A DNA stretch of 40,898 nucleotides from Bacilli bacterium (GTDB taxonomy: Bacteria > Bacillota_I > Bacilli_A > RF39 > UBA660). This document shows, piece by piece, positions 1 through 8,921 of this stretch (within the stretch, counting starts at the first letter, position 1; each line of letters opens with the position of its first letter). The stretch is from assembly GCA_017473105.1 (NCBI GenBank), contig JAFUNE010000021.1:1-40898 (forward strand), given 5' to 3'. The notes under the pieces are model-generated. The model worked only from the letters and a program-made list of their open reading frames with translations, did no database searches and was not told where the DNA came from. Made by a program: the position numbers and the translations under genes.

Positions 1-207
1 TACTTCCCAGCTGTATTACAACCAATTATTAAATTTAGTCCAATTTACGTAGTAAGTTATGGACCAGCAAAATTATTTGTAGATTTTAGCACAAGTATGT
101 GTATTGAAATCTTAATAATCCAAGTTATTTATTTAGTAATATCATTTATGATATGTCATTTAATTTATAGTAAGGGGGTGAAGAAACTAAATGTTAATGG
201 AGGTTAG
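1..207 (+). CDS. ABC-2 type permease, C-terminal end (partial)
   Basis: The reading frame is open from the first base to a TAG at 205-207, so only the last 68 residues of a protein starting outside the window are visible. They contain one clear hydrophobic span (ILIIQVIYLVISFMICHLIY) followed by a short basic tail (YSKGVKK). The next gene, itself an ABC-2 permease, starts 17 bases inside this one. Paired ABC-2 family 6 (DUF990-type) permeases are commonly encoded as two overlapping genes downstream of an ATPase, so this is inferred to be the partner subunit. The family call rests mainly on context. Confidence 0.6.
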   Translation, partial: YFPAVLQPIIKFSPIYVVSYGPAKLFVDFSTSMCIEILIIQVIYLVISFMICHLIYSKGVKKLNVNGG

Positions 208-985
208 AAATCAAATAAAAGTAATGCTTTTATCAACAAAATATGCATTACAAAGAGAAATGTTAAATAAAGTAACATTTATTTCAAATGTATTATTTAT
301 GATTTTAAATAATGCTAGTTTTATTGTTCAATGGATAATACTTTATTCATTAAAAGATGATGTAGGTGGATATACTTTAAAACAAATATTATTACTATGG
401 GGATTTGCTGCCTCAACATATGGTTTATCTCACTTCATCTTTAAAGAAGCATATAACTTAACTGAAACAATTAATACTGGTAAATTAGATGCATATTTAA
501 TACAACCAAAAAATGTATTATTATCATGTATTACTAGTAGCGTAGAAGTTGCTAGTATAGGAGATTTATTATATGGATATATTATGTTAGCAATCTATGG
601 ATTAAATCTTAAAAGTTTCTTATTATTTACATTCTTTTCAATATTAGGAAGCTTAATATTAGTAAGTATTTCAGTAATATTCTCATCATTATCATTTTGG
701 TTTGGTAAAGTAGATATTATTGCAAATACTGCAAACAGTTTAATGACTAGTTTTGCTACTTATCCAGATGGTATTTTTAAGGGATTAATTAAACTATTAT
801 TTTATACAATTATCCCAATTGGATTTGTTAATTATTTACCAATCAAAATAATGACAGATTTTAATCTAAATTATACATTAATAATTATATTTTCTACTAT
901 CTTTTTTGTATCATTAGCGTTTATAATATTCTATAGAGGATTACGTAAATATAGTAGTAGTAATTTAATGAACGCAAGATTATAA
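191..985 (+). CDS. ABC-2 type membrane permease (DUF990-like)
   Basis: This 264-residue protein has about six hydrophobic spans. A central segment (LTETINTGKLDAYLIQPKN) matches the characteristic loop of the ABC2_membrane_6/DUF990 permeases, in which a Gly-x-Leu-Asp is followed by a Pro-containing stretch. The start at 191 has a GGGGGTG ribosome binding site at 174-180; ATG 197 is an alternative. It overlaps the upstream permease by 17 bases, which suggests translational coupling and a heterodimeric exporter. The ATPase would lie outside the window. The substrate is unknown; peptide, lipid or drug export is possible. Confidence 0.75.
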   Translation: MLMEVRNQIKVMLLSTKYALQREMLNKVTFISNVLFMILNNASFIVQWIILYSLKDDVGGYTLKQILLLWGFAASTYGLSHFIFKEAYNLTETINTGKLDAYLIQPKNVLLSCITSSVEVASIGDLLYGYIMLAIYGLNLKSFLLFTFFSILGSLILVSISVIFSSLSFWFGKVDIIANTANSLMTSFATYPDGIFKGLIKLLFYTIIPIGFVNYLPIKIMTDFNLNYTLIIIFSTIFFVSLAFIIFYRGLRKYSSSNLMNARL

Positions 986-1005
986 AGAAAGAAAGAGTTG
1001 GTAGT

Positions 1006-1788
1006 ATGCAAGACAAAGATTTAAATTTATTAGAAATAGAAAATTTCGTTAAAGATAAATATAAATTTCATATAATGTTTAAAATAATGCAAAGTAATGA
1101 ACGCTTAATCTATACTGATCATGAAAATTATATTATAGCTCGTAGTGCAATAGATTATCCTGTATGGATTTGGACTGTTGATGGTATAGATAAAGAAAAA
1201 ATACATGAAGTATTAAATTTATTAGAATTATTTTTAGAAAAAGAAGAAGTAATAATTACTTGTAAAGAAGAACTATATCATGAAATTAATGAAATATATA
1301 AAATCAATACTTATTTTGAACTAGGATTTTTAACATGTAAAAAGTTAAATTCTATTAAGATATCTATGGGATATTTTGATAAACCTAATTATAGTGACAA
1401 GATTGCTTTAGCAAACTTTTGGAAGGATCTTTGTAAAGAAGAAAATAACATTGAAATTCCTTTTACTAATGCATTAATGGAAGTTGATAATTGGTTAAGT
1501 AGTGATAAGTTTTATGTATGGAGAAATGGTATGGGTAAAGTGGTTTCTATAGCTAGTTATAGTGTATTAGGTGACCAAGCTAAGTTATCACATGTTTATA
1601 CTCCACCAGAAGAAAGACATAAAGGTTATAGTAAAAGTTTAGTTCATACTTTAACTGAAAAAATATTAGAACAAAATTTAGTTCCATTATTATATACAAA
1701 TTATAATTACTCAATATCAAATGAAATGTATCAAAAATTAGGATATGATTCAAAAGGATATTTAATTAATTTTCAAATAAAAAGATAA
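1006..1788 (+). CDS. GNAT family N-acetyltransferase
   Basis: This is a 260-residue protein. Its C-terminal half carries the acetyl-CoA binding signature: a VYTPPEERHKGYSKSLV stretch (the R/Q-x-x-G-x-G/A loop, here RHKGYS) at about residues 203-220, followed by a SNEMYQKLGYD-type end motif typical of FR47-like GNAT enzymes. The N-terminal 120 residues are a divergent GNAT-like half, so this may be a tandem GNAT with one active domain. It lies 21 bases after the ABC permease and 16 bases before another GNAT gene, probably in one transcript. The substrate cannot be read from the sequence. Confidence 0.8.
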   Translation: MQDKDLNLLEIENFVKDKYKFHIMFKIMQSNERLIYTDHENYIIARSAIDYPVWIWTVDGIDKEKIHEVLNLLELFLEKEEVIITCKEELYHEINEIYKINTYFELGFLTCKKLNSIKISMGYFDKPNYSDKIALANFWKDLCKEENNIEIPFTNALMEVDNWLSSDKFYVWRNGMGKVVSIASYSVLGDQAKLSHVYTPPEERHKGYSKSLVHTLTEKILEQNLVPLLYTNYNYSISNEMYQKLGYDSKGYLINFQIKR

Positions 1789-1803
1789 GAAAGGAGGTAT
1801 GGA

Positions 1804-2376
1804 ATGGAATACTTATATTATGAAGTACCATCTCTTTCAAGAAAAGAAGAGGCGATTGAATATATTAAAGAACATCACGAGTATAATTCAAGAATTAATG
1901 GCTCTGGTGGTTTAGATAAATATATAGATGATTATGAAGGATGGTTACAAAAACTTGAAGACTATAAACATCCTACTGAAGATAGAGTTCCAGCACTAAC
2001 TTATTTCTTAGTAAGAGAAAGTGATAATAAAATAATAGGTATGGTTAATATCCGATTATATTTAAATGAAAGATTAAGACGTGAAGGTGGACATATCGGA
2101 TATGGAATAAGACCTACAGAAAGAAGAAAAGGATATAATAAGATTAATCTATATCGAGCTTTAGAAGTTTGTGAAGAACACGGAATAGAAGAAGTAATAC
2201 TTGACTGTAATAAAGATAATTTAGGTTCAAGTAGAACTATGATTGCTTTAGGTGGTATTAAACAGGGAGAAAGAATGCATGAAGATGTAGTCGTTGAAAG
2301 ATATGCCATTAATGTAAGCGAATCAGTAGAAAAATATAAAAATGTTTATGGAGTAAAAAATAATAATCAAAAATAA
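1804..2376 (+). CDS. GNAT family N-acetyltransferase
   Basis: This 190-residue protein belongs to the Acetyltransf_3-like class. It shows the core strand YFLVRESDNKIIGMVNIR, the pattern HIGYGIRPTERRKGYNK that forms the acetyl-CoA pyrophosphate loop, and a C-terminal segment (DCNKDNLGSSRTMIALGG) corresponding to motif B with its N-x-x-S. A strong ribosome binding site (AAGGAGGT) precedes the ATG. It follows another GNAT gene by 15 bases. Small-molecule or ribosomal-protein acetylation are both possible. The family is clear; the substrate is not. Confidence 0.82.
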   Translation: MEYLYYEVPSLSRKEEAIEYIKEHHEYNSRINGSGGLDKYIDDYEGWLQKLEDYKHPTEDRVPALTYFLVRESDNKIIGMVNIRLYLNERLRREGGHIGYGIRPTERRKGYNKINLYRALEVCEEHGIEEVILDCNKDNLGSSRTMIALGGIKQGERMHEDVVVERYAINVSESVEKYKNVYGVKNNNQK

Positions 2377-2421
2377 AAGAATAAATGATATAATAAAATA
2401 AATAAGAGGTGGAGTGATTAT

Positions 2422-3072
2422 ATGAGATTAAAAGAATTGAATTGTAAAAATTGTGGAGCAACTTTAGAAGTAGAAGAAAATGCTACTCAAGTAAAATGTA
2501 AGTTTTGTCATACTACATTTGCTGTAGAAGATGCATATACAGATGGTTATAAATTTGAAAAAGGAAAATTACAAGCTCAAAGTGAACATTTTGCAAAAAG
2601 TATGGAACAAGTAAATGATTTTTTAAACAATAATCCAATTGCAAAAACTCACAAAAAAATGACTATGATTGTTGCAATTATCTTTGTAGTAATTGTTGTA
2701 ATGGCATTAATTGGAATAATCAGCACATCAGTTAGTCAAAATAAAATGAGAGATAAAATTAATGATAATTCAATCATAAATGATATGAATGACTATATGA
2801 GTGATTTTGATATTAAAGTATTTAATAATCAATTTGAAATGTACAAAGGTACAGAATATGGTTCAAGTGTTGGAAGATTATTAGATGAAGTTTCAACTAA
2901 TAATAAGAAAAACGCTGATAACCAAGTAACAGTTGTATTTAAGGAAACAACTACAAAAGATCCAGAAGAAATGAAAAATATTAAGAAACAATTAGGTGAC
3001 TGGACAGAATATGAAGTTTCATTTGAATATAACGATTCAGGATTAATTTATTTAGCAACAATTGAAGAATAA
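2422..3072 (+). CDS. Zinc-ribbon membrane protein
   Basis: This 216-residue protein has an N-terminal four-cysteine zinc ribbon: Cys8-x-x-Cys11 and Cys26-x-x-Cys29. A charged helical linker follows, then one transmembrane segment at about residues 82-102, and an extracytoplasmic domain of about 110 residues with no recognised family. The topology suggests a cytoplasmic metal-binding head and an external domain. Similar ribbon-plus-helix proteins are common orphans in Firmicutes. Its own promoter is likely, since ATGATATAATAAAATA lies about 30 bases upstream. Function is unknown. Confidence 0.65.
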   Translation: MRLKELNCKNCGATLEVEENATQVKCKFCHTTFAVEDAYTDGYKFEKGKLQAQSEHFAKSMEQVNDFLNNNPIAKTHKKMTMIVAIIFVVIVVMALIGIISTSVSQNKMRDKINDNSIINDMNDYMSDFDIKVFNNQFEMYKGTEYGSSVGRLLDEVSTNNKKNADNQVTVVFKETTTKDPEEMKNIKKQLGDWTEYEVSFEYNDSGLIYLATIEE

Positions 3073-3083
3073 TAGGTGATATT

Positions 3084-3650
3084 ATGAATCAAGAATATAA
3101 ATTAACTTTAAAAAAGATATTCGGACATTTGAGAGTTGTAAATAAGCATCGTTTTAAAGTATTTAGTTTATGTTGCAAAGCAGGAATACCAATCAGGGGA
3201 ATACTTCATGACTTATCGAAGTACTCCCCTGAAGAGTTTATAGAAAGTGCTCGTTATTTTGGAGAAGGTAAATTTAGCCCAATAAGAACATGCAAACAAA
3301 CTAAAGGGTATAGTAATGCATGGATACATCATAAAAATCATAATAAACATCATTACGAATATTGGTATGATTATGCTGCTCCAGTACAAAGCCCAATTAT
3401 TCCATTAAAATATTTTAAAGAATTGATATGTGATTCATTTGCTGCAGGACTAACTTATCAAGGGAAAAATTGGACAAAAGAATATCAATTAAGTTATTGG
3501 AAAAAAGCAGCTACAAAAGATAAAATTCATCCTACTATGGTTAAACTAATTGAAAGAGTTTATACAGATGTAAGTAAAGATGGATTAGACAAAGTAATTA
3601 AAGGAAAAAACTTAGATAAATTATATAATGAATATATAAATGAAAAATAG
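3084..3650 (+). CDS. DUF5662-like protein
   Basis: This 188-residue soluble protein has conserved-looking His/Asp clusters. There is HDLSKYSPEEF near residue 39 and HHKNHNKHHYEYW near residue 78, followed by an aromatic-rich C-terminal half. The H-D-x-S-K-Y-S-x-E-E-F block and the spaced histidines are the hallmark of the DUF5662 family as I remember it, which is frequent in Firmicutes and their phages. The histidines suggest metal binding, but no enzyme activity is established. It lies 11 bases after the zinc-ribbon gene and 16 before the next, so a shared transcript is likely. Confidence 0.6.
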   Translation: MNQEYKLTLKKIFGHLRVVNKHRFKVFSLCCKAGIPIRGILHDLSKYSPEEFIESARYFGEGKFSPIRTCKQTKGYSNAWIHHKNHNKHHYEYWYDYAAPVQSPIIPLKYFKELICDSFAAGLTYQGKNWTKEYQLSYWKKAATKDKIHPTMVKLIERVYTDVSKDGLDKVIKGKNLDKLYNEYINEK

Positions 3651-3666
3651 AAAGAGGTGTTTTTAA

Positions 3667-6204
3667 GTGACAGATGAAGAATTCTACAACTTATTTAATT
3701 TTTATAATGAAGAAGTGACTTCATACGCTAGATACGTATACTTAGGATACACTGACTTTCAAGAAGAAATGATGCCTATAGTTCATGCTGTTTCAGAAAA
3801 ACAATATGATAGACGATTATCACAAGGCGATAAAGAATTAAGAATTGATATTGGAGAAGATCCAAAAACAATTGAAAGAGCACTTCATGTTATTGAAGAA
3901 AACTTGGCTAATCATCAAACAGTTATTCAAAATAGTGAGTTTTCCGTAGATTATAGATTTCTAGCTCATCAACAAGTAATAGAGTTTTTAAATAGATGTC
4001 GTGAAAATGGTTATTTTAATTCACTAAGAATTATTGGTGAAGAATATAGCCTAGATGAAGAAACTTATAATGAATTAAGTGAGTTCAGTTCTATAGTAGT
4101 AAGTAACTCTAATATTACAAGAGATAATGTTGCTGTAGAAGATCCACATCACAGCTTTGTAGTAGGAATAAATGAAGATATTCAAGCAGAAGCAGATCTT
4201 ATAATTAAGGAAGATATGAGTGATGAAGAATTACGTTCATTAATAGAAGTACTTAATGGTGTTTCTACAACAAATAAAAAAATTCAAATTAGATTTTATA
4301 ATCCAGCAACTACAGTAGAATTAATAGAAAGATTAGATAGGCTAGGATTAGATGAAGATACAACAATAACGATTTTAGGTTATCCGTTAACAGAAAACTC
4401 AGAAGGATATAGTAGATTAGAAGAAATTTCAAATAGAAGAAAAATAGAAGTTACTTATGTATGTTGTCATGATTTATTAGGAAACTATTGTGAGGAACCA
4501 TACTTAATAGATAATAGATATTTTTCAGAATTAGAACCAGATGGAAAAACAGATTTTAAAACTTATGTAAAAATTTTAAGATTTGTAGAAGATTTCCAAA
4601 ATAATGTTCAAAACGTAAATAGTAATATTGAAAGAACTATGATGGCTTATCAATATCTAAATGATAATTATTATTATGATGTTTCTTCTGGAGATACTAA
4701 AGATTATGGAGCAACAAGAGATGTTGATAAGATATTAGATACAGACGAAATAGTATGTGCAGGATATGCAAATTTATTAACTATAATGTGTCGTAGAGTT
4801 GGTATCCCAATGTTTACTTATGGAGCTCCTGAGCATAGAATGAATGTTGCTAGAATTGTTGAAACAAATGATTCAGGAGAAGTAACATTTGATAAAATAT
4901 GTACATTTGATCCTACAAATGACTGTGGATATTATGTTCCAGATATATATAGTCCAACAGGACAAACAAGAGTAGAACATAAAGACTCATATACATATTT
5001 TGGTCTAGATCCAGAAAGATGGTTACATCAAAGTAATGCAAGTTATATGACATTAGCTAATGCTTTAGCAATTCCTAGAGAAGATTTTGTTAATAATGCA
5101 TTGCTATCTCATTCTCCTTTTGGAGCGGGATATTCTGGAGGATATAATGCTTCTAGCTATATGTATTCAATGTTACATTTAATGGGATATAATTTTAATC
5201 CAGACGAAATAGACATTCTTGATTTAGTAGCTCAACTTCAAGAAGATGGAAGAATTGGTGAAATACCAGAAGAATTAATTTATAATGCTGCTAATAATAT
5301 TGAAAATAGAAAAAATAATCAAAATCTAAATCAAGAAACAAGAGAAAGAATTAGAGAATCAATAGAAGAAAGAACAATAAGATTCCCTGAAACAAACGCA
5401 AGATTACTATTAAATAGAACACCAAATCAAGATGTAATAAATATCTCAACATATAAAACAAACATGCCTAGACATGAACATGTTGATATAGAGTCAATTG
5501 ATATTGGACCTATTTATTATCGTGATTTAGCTAATTTAAGAACAGGAAGAGGTAGACCTATAATAAGTGAACCTATAGAAGAACCTGTTCAAGAAGAAAT
5601 AGAAAATAATCAAATGTTTACAGATGAAGATTTTGGTGAAGATTACATTGCAGGTACAACAATTAGAAGGCCAAGAAATAGAGAAATTAATGAAACTGAT
5701 GAAGAATATGTTGAATTCCTAGAAAGATATTATAATTATTACTTCCCAGAAGCATGCAATCAATCAAATACAATATATGGTCATACAAATAATCAAACTC
5801 TTCAAGAACAATTATTTACAGAAGAAGATTATAATGATGAATATATAGATGGTACAAATATAAGAAAGCCTAGAAATAGAGGAATTTATGAAACAGACGA
5901 AGAATATGTTGAATTCCTAGAAAATTTTTATAATCATCATTTTAACCAAAATAGAGAAGATACAACATATGGTTTGACAGGAGACCAAATAATTCAAGAT
6001 CCACCAATCTTTCAAAGAGAAGAATCTTTATTCACAGAAGAAGACTTTAGTGAAGGATATATAGATGGCACAAATATAAGAAAACCAAGATATCGTGGAA
6101 CTTATGAAACAGATGAAGAATATGTTGCGTTCTTAGAAAGATTCTATGAACACTTCTTCCAAAACGAAAATGTAGAAAATAATACAAATAATAGAAGTAG
6201 ATAA
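3667..6204 (+). CDS. Transglutaminase-like domain protein with three C-terminal repeats
   Basis: This is an 845-residue protein with a GTG start at 3667, preceded by AGAGGTG. Residues 1-310 are an unrecognised acidic region with leucine-rich-repeat-like stretches. Residues about 325-460 look like a transglutaminase/protease core: Cys364 in VCAGYA, His390 in PEHRMN and Asp415 in FDPTND give the Cys-His-Asp triad in the right order. The C-terminal 200 residues hold three copies (starting near 650, 716 and 788) of a 45-residue unit: FTxEDF, GTxIRxPR, ETDEEYVxFLE. No signal peptide or membrane span is seen, so it appears cytoplasmic. A strong terminator follows. The substrate is unknown. Confidence 0.7.
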   Translation: MTDEEFYNLFNFYNEEVTSYARYVYLGYTDFQEEMMPIVHAVSEKQYDRRLSQGDKELRIDIGEDPKTIERALHVIEENLANHQTVIQNSEFSVDYRFLAHQQVIEFLNRCRENGYFNSLRIIGEEYSLDEETYNELSEFSSIVVSNSNITRDNVAVEDPHHSFVVGINEDIQAEADLIIKEDMSDEELRSLIEVLNGVSTTNKKIQIRFYNPATTVELIERLDRLGLDEDTTITILGYPLTENSEGYSRLEEISNRRKIEVTYVCCHDLLGNYCEEPYLIDNRYFSELEPDGKTDFKTYVKILRFVEDFQNNVQNVNSNIERTMMAYQYLNDNYYYDVSSGDTKDYGATRDVDKILDTDEIVCAGYANLLTIMCRRVGIPMFTYGAPEHRMNVARIVETNDSGEVTFDKICTFDPTNDCGYYVPDIYSPTGQTRVEHKDSYTYFGLDPERWLHQSNASYMTLANALAIPREDFVNNALLSHSPFGAGYSGGYNASSYMYSMLHLMGYNFNPDEIDILDLVAQLQEDGRIGEIPEELIYNAANNIENRKNNQNLNQETRERIRESIEERTIRFPETNARLLLNRTPNQDVINISTYKTNMPRHEHVDIESIDIGPIYYRDLANLRTGRGRPIISEPIEEPVQEEIENNQMFTDEDFGEDYIAGTTIRRPRNREINETDEEYVEFLERYYNYYFPEACNQSNTIYGHTNNQTLQEQLFTEEDYNDEYIDGTNIRKPRNRGIYETDEEYVEFLENFYNHHFNQNREDTTYGLTGDQIIQDPPIFQREESLFTEEDFSEGYIDGTNIRKPRYRGTYETDEEYVAFLERFYEHFFQNENVENNTNNRSR

Positions 6205-6229
6205 AACTAAGAGCAATCTTAGTTTTTCT
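6203..6229 (+). terminator. Rho-independent terminator
   Basis: A perfect 10-base-pair stem (6203-6212 with 6217-6226) with a GCAA tetraloop is followed by a T-rich run. It begins inside the stop codon of the transglutaminase-like gene. Confidence 0.9.
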
Positions 6230-6248
6230 TTGTATATCAACAAATATA

Positions 6249-6277
6249 TTGAAAAAATAAGTAAGATATGGTATAAT
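6249..6277 (+). promoter_or_regulatory. Sigma-A-type promoter
   Basis: TTGAAA (6249-6254), a 17-base spacer and TATAAT (6272-6277), with a TGG extension just upstream of the -10. Transcription would start near 6284, which rules out the TTG at 6286 as the start codon of the next gene. Confidence 0.85.
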
Positions 6278-6306
6278 GAGACTCATTGGGAGATGAATAT
6301 ATATTT

Positions 6307-6678
6307 ATGATAGGGCTGCGTAAAGTAGTTAATTTAAAGATTTATGACCTACCAGCTAGTAAGGTAGCAGTAAAAAAAGGAAAAGAAAGAACTTTTGGTT
6401 ATAGTTATAGTACAAAATACTATATAGGTAAAAGTGAAGTATTTGGTACTGGAACAGTAAATAGTGAAAAAAAATCTGTTTTATCACCAAGAAAATTTAG
6501 CGATGAACATTTAACTGAAATGATTAGAAGTTCAGTAACCAGTGAAGATGATTTAGAAAGAGTACTTGAAATAGATGAAAAAGGATTTATGTATTTCGAT
6601 GAAAATGGTACTAAAATTGTTTACTATGGTGAGAAAAAAGATGAACTTAAACATAAATTATTAGCAAAAAGAAAGTAA
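6307..6678 (+). CDS. Hypothetical small protein
   Basis: I do not recognise this 123-residue protein. It is basic, probably soluble, and begins MIGLRKVVNLKIYDLP. It looks like an N-terminal beta-rich part followed by an acidic helical stretch (residues about 62-85) and a Lys-rich C terminus. ATG 6307 is preferred because the promoter -10 box ends at 6277 and GGGAG (6287-6291) can serve as a somewhat distant ribosome binding site. An in-frame TTG at 6286 would lie at the transcription start. It has its own promoter and terminator, so it is monocistronic. Confidence 0.6.
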   Translation: MIGLRKVVNLKIYDLPASKVAVKKGKERTFGYSYSTKYYIGKSEVFGTGTVNSEKKSVLSPRKFSDEHLTEMIRSSVTSEDDLERVLEIDEKGFMYFDENGTKIVYYGEKKDELKHKLLAKRK

Positions 6679-6697
6679 AAAACACTTTCTTTTTTTA
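6669..6697 (+). terminator. Rho-independent terminator
   Basis: An 8-base-pair stem (6669-6676 with 6684-6691) is followed by a T run to about 6697. It overlaps the stop codon of the small hypothetical gene. Confidence 0.85.
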
Positions 6698-6709
6698 TTA
6701 AATTTAAAA

Positions 6710-6736
6710 TTAGCACTCTATATTGACAAGTGCTAA
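6710..6736 (+). promoter_or_regulatory. CIRCE operator (HrcA binding site)
   Basis: TTAGCACTC (6710-6718), nine bases, then AAGTGCTAA (6728-6736). This matches the CIRCE consensus TTAGCACTC-N9-GAGTGCTAA with a single mismatch. It overlaps the -35 box of the clpB promoter, the expected position for repression by HrcA, and so predicts heat-shock induction of the downstream gene. Confidence 0.95.
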
Positions 6737-6750
6737 AATAAGTGTATAAT
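6723..6750 (+). promoter_or_regulatory. clpB promoter
   Basis: TTGACA (6723-6728) and TATAAT (6745-6750) with a 16-base spacer. The -35 box lies inside the CIRCE inverted repeat. Start of transcription is expected near 6757. Confidence 0.9.
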
Positions 6751-6771
6751 TTATATTGAGGGGTGATAAAT

Positions 6772-8877
6772 ATGTACATGAATCCACAAGAAGAAAAAGA
6801 AAATGTACTTGAAAAATATGGAAGAAACATCATTGAAGATGCTAAAGCTGGTAAAATAGATCCGGTAATTGGAAGAGATGAAGAAATCAGAAGTATTACT
6901 AGAGTTTTATCACGCAAAACAAAGAATAATCCAGTATTAATAGGAGAACCAGGTGTTGGTAAAACTGCTATTGTAGAAGGATTAGCTTTAAGAATATTAA
7001 AAGGAGATGTACCTAGTAGTTTAAAAAACAAAACTATTTGGGAACTTGATATGGCTGCTCTTGTAGCAGGTGCTAAATATCATGGAGAATTTGAAGAAAG
7101 ACTTAAAAATGTCTTAAATGAAGTTAAGAAAAGTGAAGGAGAAATTATCATGTTTATTGATGAAATTCACATGATAGTAGGTACAGGAGCATCAGGTGGT
7201 GCGATGGACACTTCAAACATCTTAAAACCAATGTTAGCTCGTGGTGAAATTCACGTTATTGGAGCAACAACATTAAATGAATATCGTAAATTTATTGAAA
7301 AAGATGGAGCACTAGAAAGAAGATTCCAAAAAGTAAAAGTAGAAGAACCTACTGTTGAAGATACAATCACAATATTGCGTGGTTTAAAAGAAAGATTTGA
7401 AATTCATCACGGTGTAACCATTCAAGATAAAGCATTAATTTCAGCTGCAACATTATCTAATAGATATATAACTGATAGATACTTACCAGATAAAGCAATA
7501 GATTTAGTAGATGAAGCTTGCGCAACTATTCGTGTTCAAATGGACTCAGTTCCTTTTGAATTAGACACATTAACTCATAGAATAATGCGTTTAGAAATAG
7601 AAAGAGAAGCAATCAAAAAAGAAACAGATGAATTATCAGTAAGTAGAAGAAATGACATTGATAGAGAATTAAAATCAATGAAAGAAAAAGAACGTGAATT
7701 AACAACAGCTTGGAATGAAGAAAAAGATATCAATGATCAAGTTAAGAAAAAGAAAAGAGAACTTGAAAAATTAAAATTTGAACTTGAACAAGCAGAAAGT
7801 GATTATGATTTAGAGCGCGCCGCTATTCTTCGTCATGGGGAAATTCCTAAAAAAGAAAAAGAAATTGCAGCTTTAAAAAATACTAATCAAAACAGATTAT
7901 TAAGTGATACAGTAACAGACCAAGATATTTGTAAAATAATTGGTAAATGGACTAATATTCCTGTAACTAAATTACTTGAAAGTGAAAAAGAAAAAATACT
8001 ACACTTAGAGTCAGATATGGCTAAAAGAGTAATGGGACAAGATGAAGCTTTAAAATTAGTAAGTGAAGCAATTATGAAGTCTCGTAGTGGAATAAAAGAT
8101 CCTAATAGACCAATCGCATCATTCATGTTCTTAGGACCAACAGGTGTAGGTAAAACAGAAGTTGCTAGAACTCTAGCTTATGAATTATTTGATGATGAAC
8201 GTCACATGGTTAGAATTGACATGTCTGAATATATGGAAAAATTCAGTGTATCTCGTTTAATTGGTTCTCCTCCAGGATATGTAGGATACGAAGAAGGTGG
8301 ACAATTAACAGAAGCAGTTCGTCGTAATCCATATAGTATTGTTTTATTTGATGAAATAGAAAAAGCTCATCCAGAAGTATTAAACTTATTATTACAAATT
8401 CTAGATGATGGTCGCGCAACAGACTCTAATGGTCGTACAGTAGACTTTAAAAATACAATTATTATTATGACATCTAATCTAGGAAGTGAACATGTTTTAG
8501 AAAATAATAAACAAGAAGTAATCAATGAATTAAAAAGAGAATTTAGACCAGAGTTTATTAATAGAATAGATGAAATAGTAGTATTCAATGCATTAACTAA
8601 AGATGCAATTAATCAAATCTTAGATAAGATAATTAAAGATCTAGAAAATAGATTAATAGATCATCATATAAAAATAGAAATAACAGATGAAGCAAGAAAT
8701 AAATTCATTGAAGAGGGTTACGATATTAACTTCGGAGCAAGACCTTTAAAAAGATTAGTAGGTAAAACACTAGAAGTAGATTTATCTAAATTAATTATTG
8801 AAGGAAAACTTCATGAATATGATACAGTAATAGTAGATTATAATGATGATAATTTCATAGTTAAAAGAGAAAGTTAA
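6772..8877 (+). CDS. clpB: ClpB-type disaggregase without N-terminal domain
   Basis: This 701-residue AAA+ chaperone has two ATPase domains. NBD1 has Walker A GEPGVGKT at 58-65 and Walker B FIDEIH; NBD2 has Walker A GPTGVGKT at 455-462 and Walker [13 protein letters not shown]. Between them is a coiled-coil middle domain of about 100 residues ending in [15 protein letters not shown], which resembles the ClpB motif. The usual 145-residue ClpB N-domain is absent, so the protein begins just before NBD1, as in Mollicutes ClpB. No LGF/IGF ClpP-binding loop is seen between SNLGSEHV and FRPEFINR, which argues against ClpC or ClpE. The start is ATG 6772 after GAGGGGTG; GTG 6763 lies too close to the promoter. 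CIRCE control predicts a role in protein disaggregation with DnaK after heat stress. Confidence 0.9.
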   Translation: MYMNPQEEKENVLEKYGRNIIEDAKAGKIDPVIGRDEEIRSITRVLSRKTKNNPVLIGEPGVGKTAIVEGLALRILKGDVPSSLKNKTIWELDMAALVAGAKYHGEFEERLKNVLNEVKKSEGEIIMFIDEIHMIVGTGASGGAMDTSNILKPMLARGEIHVIGATTLNEYRKFIEKDGALERRFQKVKVEEPTVEDTITILRGLKERFEIHHGVTIQDKALISAATLSNRYITDRYLPDKAIDLVDEACATIRVQMDSVPFELDTLTHRIMRLEIEREAIKKETDELSVSRRNDIDRELKSMKEKERELTTAWNEEKDINDQVKKKKRELEKLKFELEQAESDYDLERAAILRHGEIPKKEKEIAALKNTNQNRLLSDTVTDQDICKIIGKWTNIPVTKLLESEKEKILHLESDMAKRVMGQDEALKLVSEAIMKSRSGIKDPNRPIASFMFLGPTGVGKTEVARTLAYELFDDERHMVRIDMSEYMEKFSVSRLIGSPPGYVGYEEGGQLTEAVRRNPYSIVLFDEIEKAHPEVLNLLLQILDDGRATDSNGRTVDFKNTIIIMTSNLGSEHVLENNKQEVINELKREFRPEFINRIDEIVVFNALTKDAINQILDKIIKDLENRLIDHHIKIEITDEARNKFIEEGYDINFGARPLKRLVGKTLEVDLSKLIIEGKLHEYDTVIVDYNDDNFIVKRES

Positions 8878-8890
8878 TTTCTCTTTTTTT
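8863..8890 (+). terminator. Rho-independent terminator
   Basis: A 10-base-pair A/T-rich stem (8863-8872 with 8878-8887) with a GTTAA loop and a T run overlaps the end of clpB. Confidence 0.85.
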
Positions 8891-8921
8891 ATGTTATAAT
8901 TTTATAAAAGGGACTGATTAT

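Noticed and set aside
6286..6306. TTG 6286 as start of the small unknown protein
   Set aside because: Transcription from the promoter at 6249-6277 would begin at about this position, leaving no leader for a ribosome binding site.
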